Shown: positions 1-8,698, counted from the stretch's first letter. The stretch is DNA of 54,651 bases from an uncultured Clostridia bacterium (GCA_948562205.1 CAOYAN010000013.1:1-54651), one strand, 5' to 3'. Translations and numbers: made by a program. Notes: generated by a model from the sequence alone, not told the origin.

Positions 1-275
1 ATGAAAAAGTAAAAAAGGCAAATGAAGAACTAGAATATTTGTCAGGAGATGCTGCTGAAAGAAGAAAGGCAGAGTTAAGAGAAAAGTATAAAAAGGATAT
101 TACTTCAGCAAGAGAACATGGCATTAGGATTGGTGAGGAAAAAGGTATAGAAAAAGCCAGAAAAGAAAAATATGAAATGATAAAAGCTATGTTAAAAAAG
201 AATATTGCTATGAATGATATAATTGAAATATCAGGATTAACTAAAGAAGAAATAGAGGATATATCTAAAAATTAA
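1..275 (+). CDS. Rpn family nuclease/transposase, C-terminal fragment
   Basis: The frame is open from the first base, so the gene starts before the window. The roughly 90 residues seen are charged and helical: a KANEELEYLS segment, a basic stretch, a glycine/glutamate hinge, and a tail ending in SGLTKEEIEDISKN. This closely matches the last third of the complete Rpn-type protein at 5528-6388 (RANEELELLS, then NLTKEEIEKIREE). In that family (PD-(D/E)XK recombination-promoting nuclease / putative transposase) the catalytic half is N-terminal, so it lies outside the window here. The first internal ATG, at 39, is not a credible start because homology to the paralogue begins upstream of it. The call rests entirely on the similarity to the paralogue. 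Confidence 0.75.
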   Translation, partial: EKVKKANEELEYLSGDAAERRKAELREKYKKDITSAREHGIRIGEEKGIEKARKEKYEMIKAMLKKNIAMNDIIEISGLTKEEIEDISKN

Positions 276-397
276 TTGTTATTTTTAAGTGAAAACATCT
301 ATTATATAGTAACAATTTAAAATAAATTTATAAAGTGTATTGACTTAAAATTTAATATACGATATACTCATAATATAAAATGAGGAGGGAATATATT

Positions 398-649
398 ATG
401 GGAATAGCTTCATTAGTACTTGGTATAATATCAGTTATTGGTGGAATAATACCAGCTTGTAATCTATTTTTTACTGTTCCAGCATTAGTTGGTTTAATAC
501 TAGGTATAGTAGATGCAGTAAAAAAAGGAAAATCAGGCGAGAAAAAAGGTATGGCAATTGCAGGTATTGTACTAAATGTAATAGCTTTTGTAGTAATTAT
601 TGGTATGTATGTACTAGTTTTTGCTGCTAGCGCTGCTGGTACTATATAA
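398..649 (+). CDS. Small DUF4190-like membrane protein
   Basis: An 83-residue protein with two hydrophobic segments, about residues 1-40 and 55-80. They are separated by a basic KKGKSGEKKG loop, which is the usual pattern of DUF4190 proteins: two transmembrane helices with a short cytoplasmic loop and Gly/Ile-rich helices. The start is placed at 398 rather than the upstream ATG at 380, because that ATG lies inside the AGGAGGGA ribosome binding site at 383-390. Function is unknown for the family. It is followed by a terminator, so it appears to be transcribed alone. The family call is by pattern only. Confidence 0.7.
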   Translation: MGIASLVLGIISVIGGIIPACNLFFTVPALVGLILGIVDAVKKGKSGEKKGMAIAGIVLNVIAFVVIIGMYVLVFAASAAGTI

Positions 650-668
650 TAATAAATAGTATTATTAG

Positions 669-706
669 TTGCACATATGCAAAAAACATATGTGCAATTT
701 CTTTTT
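669..706 (+). terminator. Intrinsic terminator after the DUF4190 gene
   Basis: An 11-bp perfect inverted repeat (TTGCACATATG / CATATGTGCAA) with a CAAAAAA loop is followed by TTTCTTTTT. It ends the DUF4190 gene and lies just upstream of the DUF2752 gene. This also argues against an upstream start for the latter. Confidence 0.8.
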
Positions 707-716
707 AGGAGAATAT

Positions 717-1151
717 ATGAAAAATTATAAAAAAAATGTACAAAATTATAAACAAGTATATTTAAATTTTAATTACACAATTTTATTTTTTGCAATATAT
801 ATAATTAGTTATCCAATAGTCTCAAAGATAATAGGAATGTTTTTTCCTTTTTTAAATAAATGTATATATAAAGAACTAACTAAAAAACCATGTCCACTTT
901 GTGGTGGAACAAGATATATAGCAAATCTTAAAAACATTTTTAGTGATCCATCTATTTTATTGCATCCATTTGGTATAATAATGTTATTTGTTTTTTTTAA
1001 TTTATTATTTAGAATATGGTGTATATATTATATAAAAAAAGATGGGAAAAATATTAAAAATATAATTGTAGCAGATTTTATACTTTTATTAACAGTTATA
1101 ATAATATTTTTTACATATGAAATATTATTTGTATTAAACCAATATAGTTAA
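717..1151 (+). CDS. DUF2752 family membrane protein
   Basis: A 144-residue protein with three predicted membrane helices. The motif KPCPLCGGTR at about residues 52-61 is the CP-x-CG-x-TR signature of DUF2752, a family of small membrane proteins of unknown function. The start at 717 is preceded by TAGGAG at 706-711. A longer frame beginning at 669 would run through the terminator hairpin and has no ribosome binding site. It has no partner gene on the same strand. Confidence 0.75.
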   Translation: MKNYKKNVQNYKQVYLNFNYTILFFAIYIISYPIVSKIIGMFFPFLNKCIYKELTKKPCPLCGGTRYIANLKNIFSDPSILLHPFGIIMLFVFFNLLFRIWCIYYIKKDGKNIKNIIVADFILLLTVIIIFFTYEILFVLNQYS

Positions 1152-1167
1152 TTTTATATATTGGTTT
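1136..1167. terminator. Bidirectional terminator between convergent genes
   Basis: An 11-bp perfect inverted repeat (AAACCAATATA / TATATTGGTTT) overlaps the 3' ends of the DUF2752 gene and the convergent ytaF-like gene. It is AT-rich on both sides, so it can serve both strands. Confidence 0.6.
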
Positions 1168-1717
1168 ATATTATTTGAAATATACCAAGAATAACAAGTA
1201 TTACAGCAGAGAGTATATTAGAATATTTTTCTATACTTTCATTTAATATATTTCTACCTATTTTGTTTCCCATATATAAAAGTAAAAAGCTAAATATAAA
1301 GGTAAACAAAAATGTAAGATATATATTGATGCCAATCATACTGGCTGCAACTCCTGTTGCTATATTGTTTGTTGATAGTGTAAATACTATTATTAGTATA
1401 TTTTTTATTGTTAAATTTGATAAATCTTTATTGTCATTTTCTTTTATTTTTGATAGAAATTCTTTAAATAGTAAATAAATACCTATTATAATTAATAAGT
1501 AAGCACCTATTTTATGTATTAGAGTAACATCAAATAAATTGCTTATACTTTTTCCTATAAACATGGTTATGTAAGTTATAACTGCCATTAAAGTTGATAT
1601 TATTAAATTTATTTTAGATCCAATTTTTATTTTCTTTATTCCATATGACATTCCAATTGCTATATTATCTATGTTTGCTGAAAATGCAAAAGCAAACGCT
1701 TTTATAATGTTTAACAT
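1166..1717 (-). CDS. ytaF: YtaF/MntP-like membrane protein
   Basis: A 183-residue protein with six hydrophobic segments. It has two similar halves, each with a conserved acidic/asparagine spot in a helix: FSANIDNIAIGMSYG near the N-terminus and STNNIATGVAASMIG in the middle. This is the pattern of the MntP/YtaF superfamily, which includes manganese exporters and the sporulation membrane protein YtaF. The second half has Asn in place of the usual Asp, and the short length fits YtaF better than MntP. The ribosome binding site is AAGGAG (reverse strand) just upstream of the start. No manganese-type riboswitch is visible in the short upstream region. The substrate is not determined by sequence. 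Confidence 0.7.
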   Translation of the reverse strand: MLNIIKAFAFAFSANIDNIAIGMSYGIKKIKIGSKINLIISTLMAVITYITMFIGKSISNLFDVTLIHKIGAYLLIIIGIYLLFKEFLSKIKENDNKDLSNLTIKNILIIVFTLSTNNIATGVAASMIGINIYLTFLFTFIFSFLLLYMGNKIGRNILNESIEKYSNILSAVILVILGIFQII

Positions 1718-1789
1718 GGGTTGCTCCTTTCTTTTTCTATAATATATTAAATGAAAAAATACTAATTTTGGTGTAAAAAACTTTATAAT

Positions 1790-1818
1790 TTGACAAATAA
1801 AAGATATAGTAGTATAAT
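1790..1818 (+). promoter_or_regulatory. Consensus sigma-A promoter
   Basis: TTGACA at 1790-1795, a 17-bp spacer and TATAAT at 1813-1818 form a perfect consensus promoter. It is oriented toward the 55-residue protein at 1877 and implies strong constitutive expression of that small gene. Confidence 0.8.
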
Positions 1819-1876
1819 TTTAATTAACAAAAAATTTACTTTTTAAATAATTTTAAAAAAGGAAAGGGGAATAATA

Positions 1877-2044
1877 ATGAAAAAAGATGGTAAGAAGCTT
1901 TTTGGTTTTGCACTTGTTGGTGTAACTGTTGCAGTATTGTCTGCAGTAGGCGTATATCTTGTTAAATCTCTTGCAAGTGCACTTGAGGGAGCTATGACAG
2001 TGTCTGGAAGATGCTATGATGAGGCTTACCATAAGAAAGAATGA
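1877..2044 (+). CDS. Small single-pass membrane protein, 55 aa
   Basis: An unrecognised 55-residue protein. It has a basic start (MKKDGKKLF), one hydrophobic helix of about 20 residues (about 10-30), an amphipathic segment, and a polar tail with one cysteine (GRCYDEAYHKKE). Three features support it as a real gene: a perfect consensus promoter at 1790-1818, the ribosome binding site GGAAAGGGGA at 1861-1870, and a strong terminator right after the stop. It is monocistronic. It could be a small structural or regulatory membrane protein. I cannot assign a family. Confidence 0.65.
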   Translation: MKKDGKKLFGFALVGVTVAVLSAVGVYLVKSLASALEGAMTVSGRCYDEAYHKKE

Positions 2045-2053
2045 TAATTGGAG

Positions 2054-2096
2054 AAAGTGATGATTTTAATAATTTCATCACTTTTTCCTATTTTTT
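2054..2096 (+). terminator. Intrinsic terminator after the 55-aa gene
   Basis: A stem AAAGTGATGA / TCATCACTTT is followed by a pyrimidine/T-rich tract (TTCCTATTTTTT), ten bases after the stop codon. Confidence 0.75.
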
Positions 2097-2118
2097 ATAA
2101 TTTTTTTGTATTTTTTGT

Positions 2119-2146
2119 TTTACAATGTTTTTATATGTGTTATAAT
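2119..2146 (+). promoter_or_regulatory. Sigma-A type promoter for the secreted protein gene
   Basis: TTTACA at 2119-2124, a 16-bp spacer and TATAAT at 2141-2146, 35 bp upstream of the ATG at 2181. Confidence 0.6.
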
Positions 2147-2180
2147 AATTACATCTATGTAGTTTTAGGAGGGAAAATAT

Positions 2181-3323
2181 ATGAATAAGAAAAGTGGAAT
2201 GTCAAAATTAGCACTTGTACTAATAATTTTCTTAGTAATATTAATAGTTGCCGCAACAGTAGTAGGAGTTATATTGGTACTTGGAAAAAATAAAAAGCCA
2301 GTTGAGGGACCAACAGAGCCAGTTGACATTTATTCTGATACTAGGGAATTTAAAGAAGAAATTATTGAAAATTCTGATAATGAAAAATTAGAGCCATTAG
2401 ATAAATCTTTAACAGAGTTTAGAAATGATGAATATGGTGTTAGATTTGGATATCCAACAGGAATGGATATTCCAGAAGATGAACTAGATACAGATAATTT
2501 TTTTCATTCTGTTGTAAAAAAAGAAAAATCTACAAAAAAAATAGAGCTTTTAGTTGGTGAACTTGATAATTTATCTGCTAAAGGTGAATATATGAATGAG
2601 CAAATTTCTACTTTAAGAGAAAAAGCAGGAAATGTAAATGTATCATATGGACTTCTTGGAAATCAAATGTCTATTAGATTAAAATATGAAATAAATGGAA
2701 TTAAGTATTATCAAAATGTAACTATTAAACAAAAAACAGCTTATGGTATGATATATGAAGCAGATAAAGATGAATATGATGAAGTAGAAGCAGACAAAAT
2801 ATTTAATAGTTTTGCATTTGTAAACAGTTATAGGGATTATCCTGCAACTTCTGAGAGAAAAATTAAAATAGAGGGAGAAGAGTATACACTACCTATTAAA
2901 GTGTCTACAATAAAGGGACTTAATATAAATCCTAAATATTCTAATGAAATATTAAAACCAAACTATTTTTCTATAGTATCATTGTATGAAACAAGAAATA
3001 TTAAATATAGTGCATATGTATACAATGCTAGAGCTAGTGAAGCCGAAGTAAATACAGGATATTTAATTGGTATTGAAACTGACAAATTTAAAGGTGGAGA
3101 TATTGAGATTTTAGGTGGAATAAAAGTAGGTACTTTAAGATCTGATGTAAAAAATACTTTAGGATTACCTAAAAATGAATATACAGTTGAAAACGATACA
3201 GAACTTGTAAATACTTATGTAGTAAATGATGCAACAATTGAATTAAAATACAAATCTGTAGATGGAGCACCTGTAAGCGATGCGACTCCAGTATATGGAA
3301 TAAGCATTAAATTTAAAAGATAA
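2181..3323 (+). CDS. Membrane-anchored extracellular protein of unknown function
   Basis: A 380-residue protein. Residues 1-8 are basic/polar, and residues 10-34 form one very hydrophobic helix (signal anchor). After a short Pro-rich linker (KPVEGPTEPVD) the rest is soluble and presumably outside the cell. There is no lipobox cysteine. The exported part seems to have two globular regions: one about 70-215, beginning with a segment like a domain that tests a surface value (FRNDEYGVRFGYP), and one about 225-380 ending in GISIKFKR. The ribosome binding site AGGAGGG precedes the start. A terminator follows, so it is a single-gene unit. I do not recognise a family. Confidence 0.8.
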   Translation: MNKKSGMSKLALVLIIFLVILIVAATVVGVILVLGKNKKPVEGPTEPVDIYSDTREFKEEIIENSDNEKLEPLDKSLTEFRNDEYGVRFGYPTGMDIPEDELDTDNFFHSVVKKEKSTKKIELLVGELDNLSAKGEYMNEQISTLREKAGNVNVSYGLLGNQMSIRLKYEINGIKYYQNVTIKQKTAYGMIYEADKDEYDEVEADKIFNSFAFVNSYRDYPATSERKIKIEGEEYTLPIKVSTIKGLNINPKYSNEILKPNYFSIVSLYETRNIKYSAYVYNARASEAEVNTGYLIGIETDKFKGGDIEILGGIKVGTLRSDVKNTLGLPKNEYTVENDTELVNTYVVNDATIELKYKSVDGAPVSDATPVYGISIKFKR

Positions 3324-3333
3324 AATAAATATT

Positions 3334-3378
3334 AAAACTATCTAGTTTAAATAACTTAAACTTAAGATAGTTTTTTCT
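3334..3378 (+). terminator. Intrinsic terminator
   Basis: A long imperfect hairpin with outer arms AAAACTATCT / AGATAGTTTT continues into TTTTCTTTT. It separates the exported-protein gene from recJ. Confidence 0.75.
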
Positions 3379-3455
3379 TTTATTAGCTTTATTTTTTATA
3401 CTTTTTGTAGTACAATATATATTGTTAAGAGTAAATCTTTTGAGAGGGGAAAAAA

Positions 3456-5144
3456 ATGCAAAAAGTATGGAATGTAAAAAAATATGATGATGAATATGTA
3501 AAAAAAGTAATGAATGATTACAACATATCTGAGATAATGGCTAAACTTCTTATAGCAAGAAATATAAAATATGAAGATATTGATAATTTTTTAAATGGTG
3601 ATCTAAGTTTTCTAAAAGATCCATATTTGATGAAAGATATGGATAAATTCGTAGATAGAATAGATAAGGCAATAAAAAATGAGGAAAAAATCTGTATATA
3701 TGGTGATTATGATGTAGATGGTATAACTAGTATAACTATAATGTATAAGTTTTTAACAGAAATTGGGGCTAAAGTAGATTATTATTTACCAGATAGATTA
3801 GTTGAGGGATATGGTATAAATAATAATGCACTATCTGAGATTAAGAAAAATGGAGTAAAACTTGTTATTACAGTAGATTGTGGTATTACTGCAGTAGAAG
3901 AAGTAGAATTTGCAAAAAATATTGGTTTAGATATTTGTATAACAGATCATCATGAGTGTGCAGATATTTTACCTGATGCAATAGCAATAATAAATCCTAA
4001 ACAAAAGGGTGATAATTATCCTTTTAAAATGCATGCAGGTGTTGGTGTTGCTTTTAAATGTTTAGATGCAATAAGTAAAAGATATAATTTAGATGAAAAT
4101 TCATATTTAAAGTACTTAGATATTGTTGCTATTGGTACAATATCTGATATAGTACCACTTGTAGATGAAAATAGGATAATATCAAAATTTGGTCTAAAGA
4201 AAATGCAAAATACTGAAAATATTGGTCTTAGAGCATTACTTAAAATAGTAAATTATAAAGATATTGATAGTATAATGGTATCTTTTGGAATGGCTCCAAG
4301 AATAAATGCTTGTGGTAGAATGGGTAATGCAAGAATTGCTGTAAGTTTACTTCTTGAAAATGATATAAAAAGAGCAAATGATATAGCAAAAAAATTAGAT
4401 GAATTAAATACAGAACGTCAATCAGTAGAAAGATACATATTTGATGAAGCTATGGAAATGATACAAAAATATAGTCTCGATAAAAAAAATAGTATTGTAC
4501 TATACAATGAAAATTGGCATAATGGTGTTATAGGTATTGTAGCATCAAGACTTGTTAACATATATTATAAACCAGTTATATTACTTACTAAAGAACATGA
4601 TGTAGTTAGAGGATCTGGTAGATGTCAAATAGGTTTTTCAATTTATGATGCACTTACAGAGTGTAAAGAGGCACTGTTACAATTTGGTGGTCATGAACTT
4701 GCTGCAGGTCTTAGTATTGAGGAAGAAAATATACAAAAATTTATAGATTTATTTGAAATATCTGCAACTAAAAGAAGTAAAGGAATAGAAGAGCAAATTA
4801 TAGATATTGATATGCAAATTACAAAAAAAGATTTAAACGCTAGACTTATAAAAGATATTATGATTTTAAAACCTTTTGGTCAGTCAAATCCAGTTCCACT
4901 ATTTATATATAAGGGACTTAAAGTAGCAGCAATAAGAACTATAAAAGATGATAAACATTTAAAATTAACACTACAAGATGAGAGAAGTTTAATTGATGCT
5001 ATTGCCTTTTCTCAAGGTGAGAGGAGAGATGAACTTACAATAGGTAGCAAGGTAGATGTTGTTGGAAATATTGAAGTAAATACATTTAATACACCAAAAA
5101 CTATTCAAATAGTTATACAAGATTTTAAAAAAGCAATAGATTAG
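3456..5144 (+). CDS. recJ: Single-stranded-DNA-specific exonuclease RecJ
   Basis: RecJ degrades single-stranded DNA 5' to 3' in recombinational, mismatch and base-excision repair. The 562-residue protein has the DHH phosphoesterase motifs in order: IYGDYDVDG (residues 81-89, metal-binding aspartates), VDCGIT (about 140-145) and TDHHE (163-167, the DHH triad). The DHHA1 domain follows, with GSGR (about 388) and GGHELAAG (about 410), and then a C-terminal OB-like region. Length is normal for the short Firmicutes form. The ribosome binding site GAGAGGGG precedes the ATG. It has its own terminator and no operon partner. Confidence 0.95.
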   Translation: MQKVWNVKKYDDEYVKKVMNDYNISEIMAKLLIARNIKYEDIDNFLNGDLSFLKDPYLMKDMDKFVDRIDKAIKNEEKICIYGDYDVDGITSITIMYKFLTEIGAKVDYYLPDRLVEGYGINNNALSEIKKNGVKLVITVDCGITAVEEVEFAKNIGLDICITDHHECADILPDAIAIINPKQKGDNYPFKMHAGVGVAFKCLDAISKRYNLDENSYLKYLDIVAIGTISDIVPLVDENRIISKFGLKKMQNTENIGLRALLKIVNYKDIDSIMVSFGMAPRINACGRMGNARIAVSLLLENDIKRANDIAKKLDELNTERQSVERYIFDEAMEMIQKYSLDKKNSIVLYNENWHNGVIGIVASRLVNIYYKPVILLTKEHDVVRGSGRCQIGFSIYDALTECKEALLQFGGHELAAGLSIEEENIQKFIDLFEISATKRSKGIEEQIIDIDMQITKKDLNARLIKDIMILKPFGQSNPVPLFIYKGLKVAAIRTIKDDKHLKLTLQDERSLIDAIAFSQGERRDELTIGSKVDVVGNIEVNTFNTPKTIQIVIQDFKKAID

Positions 5145-5158
5145 TCTATTGTTTTTTT
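5134..5158 (+). terminator. recJ terminator
   Basis: A short hairpin CAATAGA / TCTATTG overlaps the last codons of recJ and is followed directly by seven T residues. Confidence 0.75.
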
Positions 5159-5315
5159 ATATAGGATAAAATTCCAAAAATCAAATTCAAGGACTATAGA
5201 TTTGCATAAAAATAGGATATAGGAAGATTTAATATTTAATTTTCCTATTATTTTTGTCTAAAAATAGGAGATTTAAACTAGTTTTGTCTAATGTGTAGAA
5301 ATATGTAAAAAAAGC

Positions 5316-5343
5316 TTTACAAATGATTTTTATGTTGTATAAT
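5316..5343 (+). promoter_or_regulatory. Promoter for the Rpn gene; otherwise empty 370-bp gap
   Basis: TTTACA at 5316-5321, a 16-bp spacer and TATAAT at 5338-5343 point to the Rpn-type gene and imply a leader of about 180 bases. In the rest of the 5159-5527 gap I see only AT-rich sequence with scattered GTCTAA/TAGGA words and no convincing gene. Confidence 0.5.
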
Positions 5344-5527
5344 TAAAACATCACATAAAATGTGTATTGTTAGATTTTTTCTAATGTTTTTATTCAAAGG
5401 ATTTTTAATTAATTATTTAATCTAGTCTAAAATTAAAATAATCAAAAACAAACATCCAAAAACAAAAATAAAAGACATAATAAATATTGCATATTTTAAA
5501 TCTATGTGATAGAATGGGGGTGTTAAA

Positions 5528-6388
5528 ATGAACACTAAAAGTAAGAATGAGGAAAATATAAAAAATGAAAAGCTATCTGTAAAAAATGATGCAGTATTCA
5601 AACTTTTATTTGGTAAGAAAGGCAATGAAGAATTCATAAAAGACTTTTTATCTAATTTACTTAAAATGGATATAAAAGAGATAGAAGTAGACCATGATGT
5701 AGCCCTTGCAAAGAAAATAAAAGAGGATAAATATGGTGTATTAGATTTAAAGGCTAAACTAAATGGAGATATAGAAGTAGATATAGAAATACAACTAAAA
5801 GATTATGATAATATGATACAAAGAGCAACATTTTATTCTACAAGAATGATATCATCTCAATTATTAAAAGGAGACGATTATAAAAAAATAAAGCCAGTAA
5901 TAGTAGTAGCAATACTAAATTTTGATGTATTTAAATTTGATGAATATATAACAAAAAGTGCACTAGTACCAGAAAAGCATAGAGAGTATACAATAGATAC
6001 ATTACAAACATATTATTATATAGAGTTGCCAAAGTTTAGGAATAGTAAAATAGATGCAAAAAATAGTGTAGCAGGATGGCTAGCATTTATAGATAGTGAA
6101 GATGAAGAAAGGATTGTTGAAGTTATGAAAAATAATGAAAAGATAAAGAGGGCAAATGAAGAATTGGAACTATTATCAGCAGATAAGGAAGCAAGAGAAC
6201 TTGCAGAATTTAGAGAAAGTAGTCTAAGAGAAATGGCTTCAGCAAGAAATTATGGATATTCACTTGGAAAAGAAGAAGCTAAAATTGATATAGTAAAATC
6301 AATGTTAAAGGAGAATGCTAGTATAGAATTTATATCAAAAGTTACTAATTTAACAAAAGAAGAAATAGAGAAAATAAGAGAAGAATAG
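5528..6388 (+). CDS. Rpn family recombination-promoting nuclease/putative transposase
   Basis: A 286-residue protein with the layout of PD-(D/E)XK Rpn proteins. The opening SVKNDAVFKLLFGKKGNEEF is the family hallmark. The nuclease core includes GVLDLKAKL and EVDIEIQL (about 72-97, the D...E-x-Q catalytic strand pair), and MIQRATFYSTRMISSQL follows. The C-terminal third is charged and helical, with an EELELLSADKEARE segment. The family is known to stimulate recombination and has been linked to recombination or defence; it is not a classical insertion sequence, and no terminal repeats are seen here. The ribosome binding site is GGGGGTG. The tail of a second copy lies at 1-275. Confidence 0.88.
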   Translation: MNTKSKNEENIKNEKLSVKNDAVFKLLFGKKGNEEFIKDFLSNLLKMDIKEIEVDHDVALAKKIKEDKYGVLDLKAKLNGDIEVDIEIQLKDYDNMIQRATFYSTRMISSQLLKGDDYKKIKPVIVVAILNFDVFKFDEYITKSALVPEKHREYTIDTLQTYYYIELPKFRNSKIDAKNSVAGWLAFIDSEDEERIVEVMKNNEKIKRANEELELLSADKEARELAEFRESSLREMASARNYGYSLGKEEAKIDIVKSMLKENASIEFISKVTNLTKEEIEKIREE

Positions 6389-6437
6389 TTTACTGTAAAT
6401 AATTTAACAAATTAATGTTTGGGTTTTTATTCAGACT

Positions 6438-6475
6438 AAGGAATGAATTTTTTGTAATTCATTCCTTTTTCTTTA
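6438..6475 (+). terminator. Terminator after the Rpn gene
   Basis: A 12-bp perfect inverted repeat (AAGGAATGAATT / AATTCATTCCTT) is followed by TTTCTTTATTTTTTT. Confidence 0.85.
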
Positions 6476-6526
6476 TTTTTTTAATATATTGTAGTAGAAT
6501 ATACATATAAGACTTGGGGGGATATT

Positions 6527-8683
6527 ATGAACAGTACAGAAGAGATAATATCAGAAATACTTAAAAATGAAAATATAAAATATGATATGGAAAAATTAGA
6601 TTTAGTATGTAATTATTGTGATAAAATGTATACTAATACTAAAAAATCAAATATGGATATGATAGATCACGTAATAGGTGTAGCAAGAGAGGTTGCAACT
6701 CTAAGACTTGATGATACATCAATTTATGCATCTTTATTACATGGTGTACTAAAGTGTGAAAATTATAACAGAGATGAAATAAGGAATTTATTTGGCGATG
6801 AGATATTAAATATAATTGAGACTGTAGATAAACTATCTTATCTAAATTATAGAACTAAGGAAAAAATAGATACTGAAAATCTAAGAAATATGTTTATGGC
6901 TATTGCTAAAGATATTAGAACAGTTATAATAAAGCTTGCAGACAGATTATATAATATGAGAAATATAAAATCTATTGATAGCGATGAAGTAAAAATGACT
7001 ATGGCAAGAGAGTGTCTTAATATTTATGCTCCAATTGCTCATAGACTTGGTATGTCAAAAATAAAATCAGAACTTGAAGATATTTCGTTTAGAATACTTA
7101 TGAAAGATGAATACAAAATTGTAAAAGAGCAAATAGATGAAAAAAAGACTGAAAGGGAAGAATATATAAAAAATAGGATTGAAGAGGTATTAGAGGCTTT
7201 AGATAATCAAGGTATTAAAGCTGAGGTATATGGTAGACCAAAACATTTCTTTAGTATTTATAAAAAGATGAAAGATAAAAATTGTAGAGCAGATGATTTA
7301 TTTGATTTACTTGCTATAAGAATTATAGTAAGCTCTATAAAAGATTGTTATAATGTTTTAGGAATTGTACATGATATGTATAAGCCAATGCCTGGTAGAT
7401 TTAAAGACTATATTGCAGTACCAAAAACTAATATGTATCAGTCACTTCATACAACTGTATTTGGTGAGGGCGGTAGACCTTTTGAAATTCAAATACGTAC
7501 ATGGGATATGCACAATGTTGCAGAGCGTGGTATAGCAGCTCATTTTTCATATAAAGAGAAATCTAAAAAGATAAGTGAGGCAGATAAAAAAATTATATGG
7601 CTTAGACAAACTTTAGAAATTCAAAAAGAACTTGCAGATAATACAGAAAACTTAGATAAAATGAAAGTGGAACTATTTGGTGAAGAAGTATTTGTATTTA
7701 CTCCAAAAGGTGATATAAAAGCACTACCTAAAGGATCTACTCCAATTGATTTTGCATACTTAATTCATCAAAAAGTAGCAGAAAAAATGATTGGAGCAAA
7801 GATAAATTCTAGAATGGTACCGTTAAATACAAAGCTTGAAAATACTGATGTAGTAGAAATTGTAACTTCTAGTAATGCTAAAGGTCCAAATAGAGATTGG
7901 CTAAAATATGTAAAAACTACAAGTGCTAAAAATAAAATTACATCTTTTCTAAAAAAAGAAGGAAGAGAAGTAAATATTACAAAGGGAAAAGAAATATTTG
8001 AAAAACAACTAAGAAAGAAGAGTATACCAAAAGATATACTTACAAAAGAAGAATATATAAAATTTATGCTTAAAAAATGTAATTTTAATACAATTGAAGA
8101 GTGTTATGAAAATATTGGATTTGGTAGTATGTCTCCTCTAAAGGTTATAAATAGGCTTGTCGAAGCATATGAAGATAGTATAAAAAATGATGATGATATA
8201 AAAGATATAAAAATAGTAAGTAAGAAAAATAAAATTAAAAGTGATGATTTAGTAGAAGTAGAAAATATAAATAACTGTCTTGTAAAATTTGCTAAATGTT
8301 GTATGCCAATACCTGGAGATGAGATTATAGGTTATATAACTTTTTCAAATGGTGTATCAATACATAGAAAAGATTGTAAAAATTTAAATAGTTTGGATAT
8401 CAAATCTAGAACTATTAATGTAAAATGGAGGGCTAAAACAAAGGCAAGTTTTATAACATATATTAGAATAAAAGCTAATGAAAGAGATGGAATACTTACA
8501 GATATTTTAAAAACATTTAAAGATTTAAAAATAGATATAACTGAAATAAATACTAAAGTAACTCAAGATAGGGAAAATATTACAAATGTTGCTATAAGTA
8601 TACAAGATATAGAAAAATTACAAAGTGCTATAAAAGCTTTGAAAAAAATTGATAGTGTTTTTGAAGTAAAAAGAGTTAAATAA
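6527..8683 (+). CDS. relA: Long RelA/SpoT (p)ppGpp synthetase with degenerate HD domain
   Basis: A 718-residue long RSH protein, which makes the stringent-response alarmone from ATP and GDP/GTP. The synthetase domain (about 230-350) looks intact: FSIYKKMKDK, FDLLAIRIIV, PGRFKDYIAVPK, YQSLHTT, EIQIRT and AERGIAAH. TGS (about 385-445, FTPKGDIKALPKGSTPIDFAY), a zinc-finger-type region with HRKDCKN, and a C-terminal ACT domain (about 650-718) follow. The N-terminal hydrolase domain is unusual. The canonical HD..ED box is HGVLKC at residues 72-77, so the Asp, Glu and Asp of that motif are absent, although KLADR (D139) remains. Hydrolase activity is therefore probably lost. It heads a tight run with the downstream hydrolase and ung (gaps of 15 and 13 bp). 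Confidence 0.93.
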   Translation: MNSTEEIISEILKNENIKYDMEKLDLVCNYCDKMYTNTKKSNMDMIDHVIGVAREVATLRLDDTSIYASLLHGVLKCENYNRDEIRNLFGDEILNIIETVDKLSYLNYRTKEKIDTENLRNMFMAIAKDIRTVIIKLADRLYNMRNIKSIDSDEVKMTMARECLNIYAPIAHRLGMSKIKSELEDISFRILMKDEYKIVKEQIDEKKTEREEYIKNRIEEVLEALDNQGIKAEVYGRPKHFFSIYKKMKDKNCRADDLFDLLAIRIIVSSIKDCYNVLGIVHDMYKPMPGRFKDYIAVPKTNMYQSLHTTVFGEGGRPFEIQIRTWDMHNVAERGIAAHFSYKEKSKKISEADKKIIWLRQTLEIQKELADNTENLDKMKVELFGEEVFVFTPKGDIKALPKGSTPIDFAYLIHQKVAEKMIGAKINSRMVPLNTKLENTDVVEIVTSSNAKGPNRDWLKYVKTTSAKNKITSFLKKEGREVNITKGKEIFEKQLRKKSIPKDILTKEEYIKFMLKKCNFNTIEECYENIGFGSMSPLKVINRLVEAYEDSIKNDDDIKDIKIVSKKNKIKSDDLVEVENINNCLVKFAKCCMPIPGDEIIGYITFSNGVSIHRKDCKNLNSLDIKSRTINVKWRAKTKASFITYIRIKANERDGILTDILKTFKDLKIDITEINTKVTQDRENITNVAISIQDIEKLQSAIKALKKIDSVFEVKRVK

Positions 8684-8698
8684 GTTTAGGAGATAGGT

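Noticed and set aside
1718..1876. Manganese-type riboswitch upstream of the YtaF/MntP gene
   Set aside because: Only about 70 bases separate the start from the divergent promoter, and no conserved stem or motif is visible.
5422..5637. 71-residue minus-strand ORF before the Rpn gene
   Set aside because: Low-complexity Phe/Ile/Leu shadow overlapping the Rpn start; no site or promoter.
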